Source of the DNA: Phaeosaccion multiseriatum
Lineage: Eukaryota > Ochrophyta, other classes
Direction: 5' to 3'
Length of the DNA stretch: 64,000 nt
NCBI GenBank assembly: GCA_965112735.1
Contig: OZ218955.1
Coordinates: forward strand, 3,906,001-3,970,000
Each line of letters begins with the position of its first letter. The first letter of the stretch is position 1. A program made the translations under genes and the position numbers. Shown here in pieces: positions 1 through 12,700 of this stretch. The notes under the pieces were generated by a model. The model did not search any database. It had not been told where the DNA came from and saw only the letters and a list, made by a program, of their open reading frames with translations.

Positions 1-4
1 AGAG

Positions 5-2404
5 GTGGACATGCAGAGCGAGAGTCAGGGCGAAAGAGAGAGCAAAGAGAGTCTTCTCACTCAAGTCTGCGCCCATCTGGGCCGAACAGCCGAGCGGCAG
101 GAGACCGCGGGGGGGGCTCTCAGTCCAGAGACCATGGTGCTCCTCGGATGCAGGGCCTTGGGGAGGGGCGGCCCCTCCTACACCTCCGGGAGAGCATCTG
201 GGAGAGCAGGCCTTGGTGCCCCCCCCGGGGAGAGCGGGCGAGGGCGACGAGCAGGAGGAGGGGGAGTGGCGGGTTCGTCAGGTGTAGACGCCCCTTGTGG
301 TGATGATGATGATGATGATGATGATGATGTTGAAGGCGGACCTTCTTCCCGTCCTTCCCCAGGGGGGCAGGCTCAGGCTCTAGCGCTGTTCCGCTCAGTG
401 CTGGCGGTGGACTGTAACAATCCTGCGGCCTCTCTCGGCACGGCCTGCGCCCTGTGGAGGGCGGGCCTGCCGCAGAACGCCGCACCCATCCTCAGCCATC
501 TCCTGGCGTCCCATCCACTGCCATCCTCCTTCTCGTCGGTGTGTGCTGTGCCTCCTCCTCTCTCGGCCTCGGCCGTGGACACTGAGGGGAGAGTCTTCTT
601 CCGCCTCGATAACGTTGCTGCCCCCCCCATCCGCTGCCATCCCCCCCCCTTGCCACCGGAGAGACTCGCGTGGGCCAAGGCGTTGGCGTGCGCTGCCCAG
701 GGGGGCTGGGGTGCCCAAGGGGATCGGGGTGGTGCCCCGGGGGGCTGGGCAGGGGCCGCATCTGCCTGCAGAGTGGTGCTGGCTGGGCTGGCGCAAACAT
801 GCCGTGGCGTAGTGGGCACCGGAGCGGCAAGCGAGATTGCTGGACGGGTTGGTGATACAGCAGCAGACGGAGGAAGAGACGGACGAGGAGGAGGAGGAGG
901 AGGAGGAGGGCCTGGGGAGGGAGGGGGTTTGGCAAGAGCGGAGCCCGCATGTGCAGCAGAGCCTCATCAGCGAGACGGACGGCGTGGGGCCGAAGGGCTC
1001 TTTTGGAGCTCACTGCAGTGCCGAAGGGCTCCTCTGGGGGCACTGGCAGCTCCGTCCGCCTTCTTTGCGGCGCCATTTGGAAGGGCCGACAAGCGAGAAG
1101 AACAACAACAAGAGGGGCAAGGCAAAGAGAGGCAAGAGCGGCAACAGAGGCAAGAGAGGCTCCGTCTTGGTTCCGCGGCGGTGTCTCTGCTGCTCTACTC
1201 GCTCCTCGCACAGGGCAAGGCACGGGAGGCCTGGGCAGAGGCGCAGCGCTGGATTGAGTTTGAGGTTGAGACTGCTGAGACTGGCCAGCAGCAGCACCAC
1301 CACCACCACCACCACCATCAGTTGGTGCTACAGCTCACCGAGACCACGACCGACGCCAATCGGGCCCCTCTCCTTTCCCCGTGTGCTATGGCCACTGCCC
1401 GAGGGGGGGATGCCCGAGGGGGTGATGCCCGAGGGGGTGATGCCCGAGGGGGTGATAATCAGGGCCTCTCCGGGGTCGGCGCCGACCCGCGGGTGCTTCT
1501 CTACGCCGCAGATGCCCTCGTGTGCGTCAAGGGGAGTGTGAGGGGAGCGGGGCGCTTGGTCTCGCGGGCCTTGGAAGCAGTGCAGATGCGGCAGTTGGTG
1601 ATACAGCCGCAGCAGCAGCAGCAGAGAAAGAAGCGAAAGAGGCAGGAGGACGAGGAGGAGGAGAAGCAGGTGGAGAGTGATGGGCAAGCTCCCCCCGGGT
1701 CAGTAGCAGCCGCAGCAGGTGGTGGTACAGCAAGCGGCGGCACCAACACAGCCAACCCCTTGCCACCCCCTCCCTCCCCGCTCGATCGCCGCCTGCACGT
1801 CACTGCACTCAATAACGCGGCGCTTGTGCTCGTGGGTAGGGGGAGGCTGCTGGACGCGTGTCACCACCTAAGGGCCGCGCTGAGACTCGCCCCGAGGGCG
1901 GAGGGGGAGCAAGAGACCGAGCAGTTGGTGATACAGCCTGCCTTCAACCTGGCGCTCGTGCTGTGGCGGATGGGGCGGCGCGAGGCAGCGGCGGAGCACT
2001 GGCTGCACTTCAGGGGGATGGCAACGGATGGGGGGCAACCCAGGGGGGTAGGGGTGGGGATGGGGATGGCAGCGGATGGAGTGGAGGAGTGCGGGGACGC
2101 AGGGGCGGCAGAAGTGGCGGCGTTGGAAGGGCTGCTGAGGAGGGTGCAGAAGCAGCGGAGGAAGATCCGGCAGCAGCGGCAGCAGTTGGTGATACAGCAG
2201 CAACAAAAACAGCAGCAGCAGCAGCAGGAGGAGGAGGAGGAGGAGGAGGTGGTGGTGGGTGGGGCAGGGCTTGAGAGGACGGGAGCAGGGGCAGCAGTTG
2301 GTGATACAGCAGTAGCAGCGCTGGAGGATACGGATCAGATGCTTCTCCTGGACATTATGGTGCTTCGCCACAAGCTGTCTGAGAGGGCCGGAGTCGTCCT
2401 CTAA
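5..2404 (+). CDS. Low-complexity TPR-like protein (5' end uncertain)
   Basis: An open frame of about 800 codons runs from the window edge to a TAA. The first in-frame ATG is at 11, but the real start may lie upstream. Two stretches look like tetratricopeptide helices: one around residues 122-166 (ALALFRSVLAVD...) and a better pair around 595-673 (ALNNAALVLVGRGRLLDA..., AFNLALVLWRMGRREAAAEHW). The asparagine/alanine pattern of the second pair recalls the C-terminal TPRs of TRAPPC12-like proteins, a weak resemblance only. Between them lie poly-Asp, poly-Gly, poly-His, poly-Gln and poly-Glu tracts from microsatellites. Five copies of a dispersed TTGGTGATACAG word are read as QLVIQ or VGDTA according to frame. 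Function unknown; some internal segments could be unrecognised introns, since several other frames are also open here. Confidence 0.5.
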   Translation: MDMQSESQGERESKESLLTQVCAHLGRTAERQETAGGALSPETMVLLGCRALGRGGPSYTSGRASGRAGLGAPPGESGRGRRAGGGGVAGSSGVDAPCGDDDDDDDDDVEGGPSSRPSPGGQAQALALFRSVLAVDCNNPAASLGTACALWRAGLPQNAAPILSHLLASHPLPSSFSSVCAVPPPLSASAVDTEGRVFFRLDNVAAPPIRCHPPPLPPERLAWAKALACAAQGGWGAQGDRGGAPGGWAGAASACRVVLAGLAQTCRGVVGTGAASEIAGRVGDTAADGGRDGRGGGGGGGGPGEGGGLARAEPACAAEPHQRDGRRGAEGLFWSSLQCRRAPLGALAAPSAFFAAPFGRADKREEQQQEGQGKERQERQQRQERLRLGSAAVSLLLYSLLAQGKAREAWAEAQRWIEFEVETAETGQQQHHHHHHHHQLVLQLTETTTDANRAPLLSPCAMATARGGDARGGDARGGDARGGDNQGLSGVGADPRVLLYAADALVCVKGSVRGAGRLVSRALEAVQMRQLVIQPQQQQQRKKRKRQEDEEEEKQVESDGQAPPGSVAAAAGGGTASGGTNTANPLPPPPSPLDRRLHVTALNNAALVLVGRGRLLDACHHLRAALRLAPRAEGEQETEQLVIQPAFNLALVLWRMGRREAAAEHWLHFRGMATDGGQPRGVGVGMGMAADGVEECGDAGAAEVAALEGLLRRVQKQRRKIRQQRQQLVIQQQQKQQQQQQEEEEEEEVVVGGAGLERTGAGAAVGDTAVAALEDTDQMLLLDIMVLRHKLSERAGVVL

Positions 2405-3483
2405 CAATCAAAGAGCGTTAACAGTGAGAGAGCCGGAGTGATATTGTATGATGTGCCCAACCCCAACACGCTGGTTCCACTTCCGTCTCTCTTCTCCCAC
2501 AACCTCTTCCACCCCTGCCCGCGACGGTGACCGTATAAGTGGGGTCAGCTGCTTACTCCTCTTCCGCCAGCACTCCGAGGGGGCCCTCTCGTCCTGCTCT
2601 CAGAGGGCACTCGGCGATGGTCTGGACTGCCGTCAGCCGCCACCCCCTCTCTCCACCTCCAGGCATATGGGCATGGAAACCCTCACACGGTCCACCTGCG
2701 TGGGAGGGAGTCACGCCCCCCCCCCCTCTCTTTGCGTCGCTTTGGCCGAGCCGAGTCTGACACATCAGCGGTCGTGATTCCGTTTGTGATCAGATCAGCT
2801 GTTGCCATTTGCCATGCCCTCTCCTCAGGCTCCTGGGCTGGCTCCCCTGATGGGTTCGGTCCTTCGGGCCGCCGCCCCGAGCAAGTCAGCCCCTCCTCCC
2901 CTCTCGATGGGCCTCTCGGACTCTCGAGGAACCGTCCCAACGTGATGGAAGAGATGGAAGAAGGGCCATCCTCCTTCCCGCCTCGATCTGGCCCGGGAGG
3001 AGGGTCTCCGAGCCGTGATCACGTGATGGTAGGAAGGCTAGAGGAGCTGCCCGGTGCGTCACCTATCTCTCTTCGCAAGGTGGGCAGCACACACGCACCC
3101 AATACCCTCCCCCCCTTCCTCTCCGCTCCTCGCGCCGCGTCCCTTGAGTCTTGTGGGCCTCTGGTCGTCTCGGTTGGGGAGCCTTGTGACTCCCTGGGTT
3201 GGTCGCCTGCTGGTCCCCGGAGGGGGGGGGCACCGGAGCACCATGGCGATCCTAACGACTCTGCCCCGATGGGCTGGCAAAGGGCTGGGGAGGGCTCTCG
3301 TCGTTCGTTCGAGTCGGGCCAGCCACACACCAAAACATGGCACACCACATGGAGCACCAACATGCATGCTCACATGCGACCCGGAGTAGAGTACCCACCG
3401 CACGTTCCTTAGATGGCAGTGGATGTGGCACGAAACGGATGGCACTCAATGGGAGTAGTGAGTTGGACAAAATCCTCGCCTCT
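2405..3483. other. Convergent intergenic region
   Basis: This lies between the stop of the TPR-like gene (+) and the stop of the cysteine-rich surface-protein gene (-), so it should hold two 3' UTRs. Short open frames exist on both strands, but none has a recognisable domain, splice pattern or plausible composition. Copies of dispersed words are present: a GGCATATGGGC-type word near 2664 and a GATGGCAGTGGATG word at 3412. I see no RNA gene. Confidence 0.5.
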
Positions 3484-4523
3484 TCACCAGGGCACCAGCA
3501 GCGCACCAACAGCCCCAAGCACGGCAACGAGCCACACCCCGACCATGCTGCCGAACGAGAGCGCCTGCAGCTTCCCCGTGGCACCGCCACAATCGCCCAG
3601 ACCCCGATACGGCACCCTGCCCTTGTTGTACTCGTAGCGAGGGCACATGTAGTCGTCATAGGAGCACTGCCACTCGTCGCACATCTCGAACACGCTGCAC
3701 AGGATGCGGCCCGAGCTGGTGCGGCACCAGTCCGCCTCGAGGTGGTACAGGGGTGAGTTGGGCTGCGTGGAGAGCTCTGTGCAAGTGCAGCCGCAGTAGG
3801 CCATGGCCTCCTGCCTGAGCATGTCGTTGATGATACACTCATCTCCGCACATGATATCGTAGATATACCACTCCTCTACAGGGCCGTGCCTGCCCGCGCG
3901 GTCTGTGAACATGCTTTGCATCTTTGGTGCGGGCAAGGGAGAGGGGGGAGGGGGCAGGAGGGTTGATTAGCACAGACAAGGAAGGAAAGAGGCCAAGTGA
4001 GGGGAGCTTAGTCTTCATACTTCAAATATCCAAACAGCATGCAGCATCGGACAACTGCCGGTGTTACTCCGCTTGCTCGCCTGGACTATTCATCTCTCCC
4101 CTCACCCCTTTGAACCTCCTATCTCCTATCTCCTCTCCTCTTTCCTCCCTCCTCCCTCACCTGGATGTGACACTCCTGGTGTATCTTCTCCATGGCCTGC
4201 CCATTGGTGAGCTCTGCCGAGGAGAAGATCCAAAAGTCGGACATGTCTGTGTCTGTGGTCAGCGCTCCCTCGTAGGCGATGTTGTACCATTCCTCGTAGA
4301 GCGTCACGTTGCACGGAAAGGACGCCGAGGACGCCGAGGACGAGCTTCCCCAGGCTCGCCCAATGACGAGGCCGAGGAGGCACGTGAGGACCAGGCGTAG
4401 GCGCCGAAGCGACAACGACGACGGTGACGACGACCGCGAGATACCCTCTCGGGTCCTTCTTCTGCCCGTGCTTGAAGTACCTCCACGACTGGGGATTCCT
4501 ATGATGCTGAAACCGGTGCCCAT
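3484..4523 (-). CDS. Cysteine-rich secreted, probably GPI-anchored protein
   Basis: Two exons on the minus strand, 4523-4161 and 3921-3484, join in phase 0 across a GT-AG intron and give 266 residues. A basic Ser/Arg-rich N-terminus is followed near residues 50-70 by a hydrophobic core (RLVLTCLLGLVIGRAWG) that looks like a signal peptide. The mature part has an N-glycosylation sequon (NVT) and about a dozen cysteines, many in close pairs (CGDEC, CGCTC), consistent with disulfides. The chain ends in a hydrophobic tail (VGVWLVAVLGAVGALLVPW) directly before the stop, after small residues, which is the usual layout of a GPI-anchor signal. I do not recognise the family. A cell-surface role is inferred from the topology only. 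Its start faces the ACCase start about 425 bp away. Confidence 0.6.
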
Positions 4524-4948
4524 CTTTGTATGAGCGACTGGAACCGCTTTCGTCGTGAGCCTCGGGAGAGCTTTCGTCGTGAGCCTCGCTCTACGCTGGG
4601 GCAGAAGGAGGCGGCCAAGGAAATGTCTTCCTTGGCCCCCTTCACTCCACGCCATTGCCCCCCTTTTGCTTCCTTTCCTCTCAATTGAGTCATGAACCAA
4701 GCAGCAAGAGGAACATGCCCTGCTGTGGCTTGTCCCCTTCTCCGGGCAAGGGCCTTCCCCGTGGAGGGCCATCGGAAATAAAGAGCGCAAACAAAGGAGG
4801 TCAGAAGAGACGAAAAAAAACAAGGGCCAAGGTGTAACGGCAGGATGCCCACTTTGGGGGGCCCAATTTACGCGAGAGGGGCAAAGATCGATTGTAAAAA
4901 CAGGAAGGGGATAAGGAGGAGGAGGGATAGAGACAGAGCTGATACAAG
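4524..4948. promoter_or_regulatory. Divergent spacer, candidate bidirectional promoter
   Basis: The 425 bp between the ATG of the surface-protein gene (-) and the signal-peptide ATG of the ACCase gene (+) must contain the 5' UTR and promoter of both. I see no TATA box or other site that I would assert. A short TTTCGTCGTGAGCCTCG word is repeated at about 4548 and 4570. Confidence 0.35.
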
Positions 4949-6719
4949 ATGGTAGCTGGCAGGGCCCTGCTATGCCTGGCCCTTGCCGGGCAGGCGTCAG
5001 GTAAGAATGACTGTGGAAGGGAACGCCTTGTTTTGAGCGCGTACGACACAAAATGAGGATCATACATCCAGCTGGGCTGTTTTTACTTTGCAAATACCCT
5101 TCCCAGAGCGTGGACGGAAGGCGGGGGGGGGGGAGAATGGGAGAGTGCTGAGCGATTGTCGCATTCGAGGCATAGCTCCGGGGGCACTTGCCTTCGTTTG
5201 GCTTGGAAGGAAATGTCATGTTGCGGTTCATTCATGCAATCCATGGAGAGGCATGTGGTTCACGGATGACGGAGGCGGAGCGTTTTATGCGGCTGTTCTG
5301 CATGCGCTTGACTCTCAGCCTCCCTTGGCGCTCGCAGCTCATTTGTTCCCAGCCTCAGACGAGGGAGATACGTTTTTGTCTCTGTTCATGACACGATGAC
5401 ACACCCCCCCCTCTTTCCCCCTCCCCCCCCCCTTCCTAGCCCTCCTCCCTCCCTCTTTGCATTGAACCCCTCATCGATGCATCATAATTGTTCTGAGGAG
5501 GCCCTTGTTGTCGTCTCTGCCCATGGCTTTTTGCCTTTACCAACTTTGCTTAGCCTTTGTTCCTACACATTTAACGATCACCACCCCTCCCCCTCCTCCT
5601 GAATGCCGTACCCGTAATAACCCACAGCCTTCCTGCCATCCTTCAACGGCTTGATGCGGGCGGTCAGCAACCCCTTCGGCCCCACGCAGCAAAGCACTCA
5701 GCACAGCACCCAACTCAAGATGGCTACACCTGAGCCCGTGGCAAGCACCAAGGCGCAGCGATCCTCCGATGCCCTCGAGGCATATGTCATGTCGAAGGGA
5801 GGCTCTCTCCCAATCCGCAAGGTGAGACTGAAGACTGGATATGGAGGCGTATCGGCACATGGGCACGGCATGTACCAGAGGCACATGCTCGAGAGAGAGG
5901 GGCACCCACCCAATCTGGACCTTTCCTTCCTCCTCCGGAGGGGCTAGGGCCTACCTTGATGTTTAAAGTTGGGATCATATCGGCACACGGGTCGTGTGCT
6001 ACTTGGAGGCTGTCTGTAGCGCCAGCTGTGATTATAGCACCAACAACACTCCCTTGGTTGGACAGTAGTTAGAAGGGCAAAGTACTGGGCTGCCTCGGAG
6101 AGGAAAAGTGACACAAAGAGCGCCCCCTCCTTCCCCTTGATCAATCGATTGACTGATTGATTGAATGCTTGATTGCTTGATGTGCTCTCTCAGATCCTGC
6201 TGGCCAACAACGGCATGGCGGCAACGAAGGCCATCATCTCCATGCGGCAGTGGGCCTACCTTGAGTTCGGAGACGAGCACGCCATCGAGTTTGTGGCCAT
6301 GGCCACCCCTGAGGTGAGGAGAGGGGGAAAGAGGGAGAGAGGTGGCTGCCGTACGAGGAGGGGTGGGTGGAGGATGGAGGTGTTGGCATCGACTTCGGTT
6401 GGTGGCTTTCCAAGCTTGAGGTGGGACCGGAGCAATAGCCACTAACCCTGTCTGCCTCTCCCTCCGTCCCCACCCCCCCACAGGACATGACTGCCAACGC
6501 CGAGTTCATCCGCCTTGCCGACTCCATCGTGGAGGTGCCCGGCGGCAAGAACAGCAACAACTACGCCAACGTCGACCTCATCGTCGACATTGCCAAGAAG
6601 GAGGGCGTGGACGCCGTATGGCCGGGATGGGGTCACGCCTCGGAGAACCCCAAGCTGCCCGGCAGCTTGACCGCAAACGTGAGTATGTGCATGAGTGCGT
6701 GAGTGAGGGCTGTGGGTGG

Positions 6720-6754
<35 letters not shown>

Positions 6755-9700
6755 GAAAAGGGGGTGTTCCATCTGGGTGATGGTGCGGGAGGGTGCCCTC
6801 CTCTTCCTCCTCACTCCCAAACTCCTTCCTCCTCCTCACCCCCACCCCGCAGAACATCAAATTCATCGGCCCCACGGCTCCGGTCATGTCCGTTCTCGGC
6901 GACAAGATCGCAGCCAACATCCTTGCTCAGACGGCCAAGGTCCCCTCCATCCCCTGGTCCGGCGACGGCCTCAGCGCGGAGCTGACGGAGGAGGGCACCA
7001 TTCCGGACGCGGTGTTCCAGGTACGTTACATGGTAGCAGACAGTATTACCTATCGTAGTCACTCTCTCTCCCTTTTTGTTCTTTAACCCGACACCAGGTA
7101 CCATACCTAACTTCCTTCTCCTCTTGTCTCTCTCTCTATCTCGACCTACGGACATGGGTGCCATCCCTTCTTTCTAACATATCGCCATCTGATGCCATCC
7201 CTGGTCCCCTCTCACAGGAAGCGACTGTGCACTCTGTGGAGGAGGCCATCGAGGCCGCCAAGAAGATCGGTGAGGGACAATGGAGGCATACAGAGGCGTA
7301 CGAGCATGGACGGATGAGGGGTGGGGGTTTGCTTAGCTCATGTGTTGTGATGCCTTCCCTGAGGCTCTGCTGCTTGAGAGTGTAACGCCATTTCGTTTCC
7401 ATAACCGTGTGTACTTAGGCTTCCCCATCATGGTGAAAGCGTCCGAGGGCGGCGGAGGAAAGGGCATTCGCATGAGCGCCAATGAGGAGGAGCTTCGCAC
7501 CCACTTTGTGCAGGTAAGGAGGGCATAGAGAAAATAGAGTACAGAGTAAGGAGGGCATAGAGGGAAGAGTCCGAGTGAGGAGGGTGATGAGGAAAGAGGC
7601 AAAGTAAAGTAAACACACAGAGAAGATTGGGTAACCTCCCTCACTCTTATTGTGCTTTCTCTCTATGCGTTCCTTCCCCTCTCTCACCCTCCCTCTCTCT
7701 GTGCCTTCCCTCTCCCCTACCCTCTGTGGCCCTCCCCTCCCCTCCCCTCAGGTCAGCAACGAAGTGATCGGCTCGCCAATCTTCATGATGCAGCTGTGCA
7801 CCGGAGCAAGGCATATCGAGGTGGGTGGGTGCGTGGGTAGATCTTCTTATTGCCCTCCTTCATTGAGTGAGCTCTGCCGTTGGGAGGGGCGGTGTGGTTT
7901 CTGCCCTCCACTTCCCCATATACTGCTTCCCTTCCTCATGCGTACTATGCGACCCCTTCACCCGCAATCAAAACAATCAAAACAGGTCCAAATCGTGGGC
8001 GACGAGCACGGAAATGCGGTGGCCATCAACGGCCGTGACTGCTCCACGCAGAGGCGCTTCCAGAAGATCTTCGAGGAGGGCCCCCCCACCATTGTGCCGC
8101 CAGACACCTTCAAGGAGATGGAGAGGGCCGCGCAGAGACTCACACAGGTACGGAGGGGCACGGGAGGGGCACGGGAGGGGCACGGGAGGGTGGGAGTTTG
8201 TCTATTTTGTCGGACTGGCACTCACATTCAGGGAGGAAGGAAGGAAGGAAGGGAGAAAGGAAGGCTCACTCTCGCTCACGCACGCACTCACCCTTCACTC
8301 ACCCTGCCCACTCATTGACTTACTAACTCACTCGCACTTCCACCCCCCTCCCCTCCATCCACTGCCATCTGCAGAACATCGGCTACCGCGGGGCGGGCAC
8401 TGTGGAGTACCTGTTCAACCCTTCGGACGGCAAGTTCTACTTCCTAGAACTGAACCCGCGACTGCAGGTGGAGCACCCCGTCACGGAGGGGCTCTCGGAG
8501 GCCAACGTGCCCGCTCTGCAGCTGCAGGTACGGCACTAGATGGCACTAGACGGATGGAGAGGGCAAAGAGACAGAGGGAGAGCGCCTTACTTGCTCACTC
8601 ACCTCACTCACCTGCCTCCCTCCCCCCCTCTCTGTCCTCTCCCTCTGTATCACCAACAGGTGGCCATGGGCATTCCCCTTAACCGCATCCCCGACATTCG
8701 GCGCTTCTACGGAAAGGACATGGACGCGGATGACGCCATCGACTTCATGACTGAGGACTACGCACCCATCCGAAAACACGTACGTATGTAGCCTTACGTA
8801 GTAGCAAGTAGATACACATGGGTAGAGGGCGGCGCTTTGCTTGTTCATTGTGTTCCGATTTGCTGATTGATTGATTGATGGCTGTCCTCCTTCTCCTCTT
8901 ACTCCTGGTCCCCCTCCTCTTACTCCTTCTCCTCTTCCTCCTCCCCCCTCTTCCTCTTACTCCTTGTCCTCCTCCTCACAGGTGATCGCTGCCCGTATCA
9001 CAGCCGAGAACCCCGACGAGGGCTTCAAGCCCACCTCCGGCACCATCGAGAGGGTCAAGTTCCAGTCCACCCCCGCCGTGTGGGGATACTTCTCAGTGGG
9101 AGCCAACGGAGGTGAGGAGGAGGAGGAGGAGGAGGAGGAGGAGAGGTGGGGAGGATCGTCATCTGTTCTATCACCAGTGTTTGGTGTCTCATGAGTCGCT
9201 GCAACGGGTGGGCACTCTCTCTGACGGCGCTCTTCTTGCTCGGCCTTGCTACTGCTGCTACTGTACCACCAACTGCTATTCTATCAGGCATCCACGAGTT
9301 CGCTGACTCTCAGTTTGGGCATCTGTTCGCGTCGGGGCCCAACCGAGAGGCGGCAAGGAAGAACCTTGTGCTGGCCCTCAAGGAGATCGAGGTACGCACA
9401 CGTACATAAGCCTTACATGTCCCTTACATAACTTTAATGCTACTTGCCCGGCGCACCCTATGCCCTCTACTTCAGAACGTCCCTTTGCCCCTGTGCGATG
9501 CTCTACTCTTATGCTCTACCCTCTGTGCTCTACTCTTAAGGTGCGTGGCGAGATCCGCACGACTGTCGAGTACCTCGTGCAGCTGCTGGAGACGACGGCC
9601 TTCAAGGAGAACACCATCGACACCTCCTGGCTCGACGGACTCATCAAGGAGAAGAGCGTGGGGGTGAGCTTTGAGCCGCACCTCGTTGTGACCAGCGCCG

Positions 9701-12700
9701 TGGTGTACAGAGGGTGGCAGCACATCCTGGACACTGTCAAGGACTACGAGGGACAGCTGGACAAGGGGCAGACCGGCCTCATCGGCTTGCAGGGCATCAA
9801 CACCTTCCCCATTGAGATCAGCTACGAGGGCGTCAAGTACTCGTTTACCGTGCAGAGGGCCGCGAAGGACCTCCTCAAGCTCACCATCAACGGCCAGACC
9901 ATCGACGTCAGGATCCGCGAGCAGCCTGACAAGAGCCTGCTTGCCTCCTTCGGCGGCTCCACCCGCCTCATCTTCGGCCAGGAGGAGCCGCTGGGCCTGC
10001 GGATGGTACTGGACGGCTGCACCGTACTTCTGCCCAACATCTTCGACCCGTCCGAGCTCAGGAGCGACCTCACCGGCAAGGTGGTGCGATACCTGCAGGA
10101 GGATGGAGACGCAGTCACAGCTGGCGAGCCCTTCGTGGAGGTGGAGGCCATGAAGATGATCATGCCGCTCAAGGCCACTGAGTCTGGGGCGATCTCCCAT
10201 GCGCTGTCCCCCGGCTCCATCATCTCCGCCGGAGACTTGCTCGCAAACCTCAAACTGCAGGACCCCAGCAAGGTACGTTCGTGAGTTACGTAAGGCCCTT
10301 ATCTTGTTATACCCCACAATGTACTTCCCACCTACGGCGCCTTACGTACGTATGGCCGTAGGCTATGTATGGTACCCGAGGGGGTCCTGTACATACACCC
10401 AATGGGGAAGAGGTCATTCTTTCTTGCGCCCACCCCCCCACTCACCACTCACCCCCCTTTATTCCCTCCCGACCCCCCCAACCTCACCCCCAGGTCAAGA
10501 AGATGGAACCCTTCGCGGGGCAGCTGGACCTGAGCAACGACCCCGTGGAGGCCACTGACGCCGACTCGCTCGTGTCCATGCTGAGTCAGGCCATGTCGGG
10601 CTTCGAGCAGGACATCGACCCTGTGGGCAAGCTCACTAAGCTCATCACCGACCCTGAGGTGGTGGTGGACAAGCTCGTGGGGCTCTTCAATCAGTACCTT
10701 GGCGTGGAAGAGAAGGTGTGTGTTGGTGGTACAAAGTGAATGTGGGGCTGTGGAATCGAGTCGGTACCTTCACTCGTCGAGGAGGAGAAGGAGGAGGAGA
10801 AGGAGGAAGAGGAAGACCCCTTGACACTGACTCGAACCCCCTGCCTGTCTCTGCCAGTCCACCCTTTATTCTCCGCGTCTCTCTCACTCACTCACCCGCA
10901 CCCACACACGCACCCCACACACATCGTTTTACAACATTACCACAAGTCTTACGCCCTCTCCCTCCCTCCCCCCCCCCTCCCCCTCAGTTCGCCAACTCCC
11001 CCGACCCCGACGCAGTTGTGGCGGGGCTCATCAAGGACAACAAGGACACCCCCGGGGCCGTGCTGGACATCGTGCTGCAACACCAGCAGAGGAGCCGCAC
11101 CACCGAGCTCACCCTGGCGCTGCTCAGGGCCATCCGCACCTTCAGCGACGTGTATGGAGACTGGAACAGCACCGCTGAGCTCAAGGACTGCCTCTCCAGG
11201 TGGGTAGGTGTAGTATGTCAATGGGCCTATAGAATGTCCCATCTCTTCCTCCAACCCATTGGCGTAGTGGCTCTGTGCGGCAGCATGCTCACACGCAGTC
11301 CTCCCTCCCTCGCTCCCTCCTCACAGGCTGGCGGCCCTCCCCGGCAAGTCTTACGGCCAAGTGTCCATCGAGGCCGCAGAGCTCATGGACGAGGCGGCAC
11401 AGCTTCCCTTCGACGACAGGGTGAGTGGGTGCTTGAGGGAGCTACTACTACTCTGCCTTCTACCTTTCTCTTAATACAGTCTCGCCGTCCCTCTCTCCGT
11501 CTCTTTTCTCTCTCCCACTCACCCTGTCTCCCTCTCTCTCTCCCTCTTGCGTGGTCTCAGGTGCGTGAGCTGAGAGCCGACCTGCTTAAGAGCGCGGACC
11601 TCGAGGCTCTCGCCTGCTCACCGAGCCTCTCCGTGGGCGTGGACCTGCTCTCAGCACTCTTCGCCGACGAGGACCAGAAGGTTAGTAGCGAGCGGGGCAG
11701 GGAGAGAGGGAGGGAAGGAGACGGAGGCCTATTAGTGTCAGTCGTCCGGCGCTTTCTTGTTGTCCTCACTCTCCACCCCCTTACTCTCCGCTGTCTGGTC
11801 CCTCTCACCTCCTCTGTGCTGTGTATCTGTGAATGGTGAATGACCAATACCGACAGGTCCGTGAGGGTGCCCTGGAGGTGTACATCCGACGCTCTTACCG
11901 CTCGCACCTCATTGAGTCGCTGTCCGTCACCACCACCGACGACCGCACACAAGTCGAGTGGTCCTTCAAGTTCGAGACCGGACCTGTGAGTAGAGTGGAG
12001 CAGTTGGTGCTATCGTTGCCTCCCCTCCCTGCCCATCCCCTGCTGATCCTTCCCGCCCTCCAATCCACCCATGTATCCCCCCCCCCCTCACAGGACCAGC
12101 CCTCGCCTATCCGACACGGCAGCTTCACTCTGTTCAAGAGCTTCTCGGAGCTCACCCCCGAAGCCATGGCCTCTCTCACCGCTCCTCTCGCCCCTCTGGC
12201 CAAGGACCAGACACACGAGGAGGCACTCAACGTCCTGTCCATTGCCTTCCTCGACAACACCGCCCCCATCTCGGCAGACGCACAGCTCGAGCCCTTCATT
12301 CAGAAGAGTGAGGAGGTGAGTGGGTGTGGGTGCGTGCGTGGTGGGTGGGAGGGGGTGCTCGTTGCCTTGTGGCGGCCTTGTTCATGTGTTGCCCGTGTTC
12401 TTTGTAAGTGGGGCTGGCTGTCCTCTCTCTCCACTCACCCCTTTTGCGTGCCCCGAGTAGACCCGATAGGAGGAGAAAGGGGATTAACCTAGATAGATAG
12501 ATCGATAGATAGACAGATCACCAATCCTCCTTCTTTGTAGTACTTCATAGTTTCTAGTTTAGCGAGCTTATCCACTTGGTTGCCTTCGCCTCCTATGTGG
12601 GGCCTCCGGTACCTGAGTCTACAAGATTCGCAAGAGTGAGAGTGGCGGTTTCGTCGCTCTCGAGGTAGCCTGCCCTCTTTGGCGGCTGGACAGGGCGACC

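Noticed and set aside
2732-3412. Plus-strand frame of 226 codons between two convergent genes
   Set aside because: Composition looks random, it has no domain, and other frames there are equally open.
4524-5231. Minus-strand extension of the surface-protein frame to 5231
   Set aside because: It overlaps the ACCase signal-peptide exon antisense, has no domain, and the ATG at 4523 gives a sensible signal-peptide protein.
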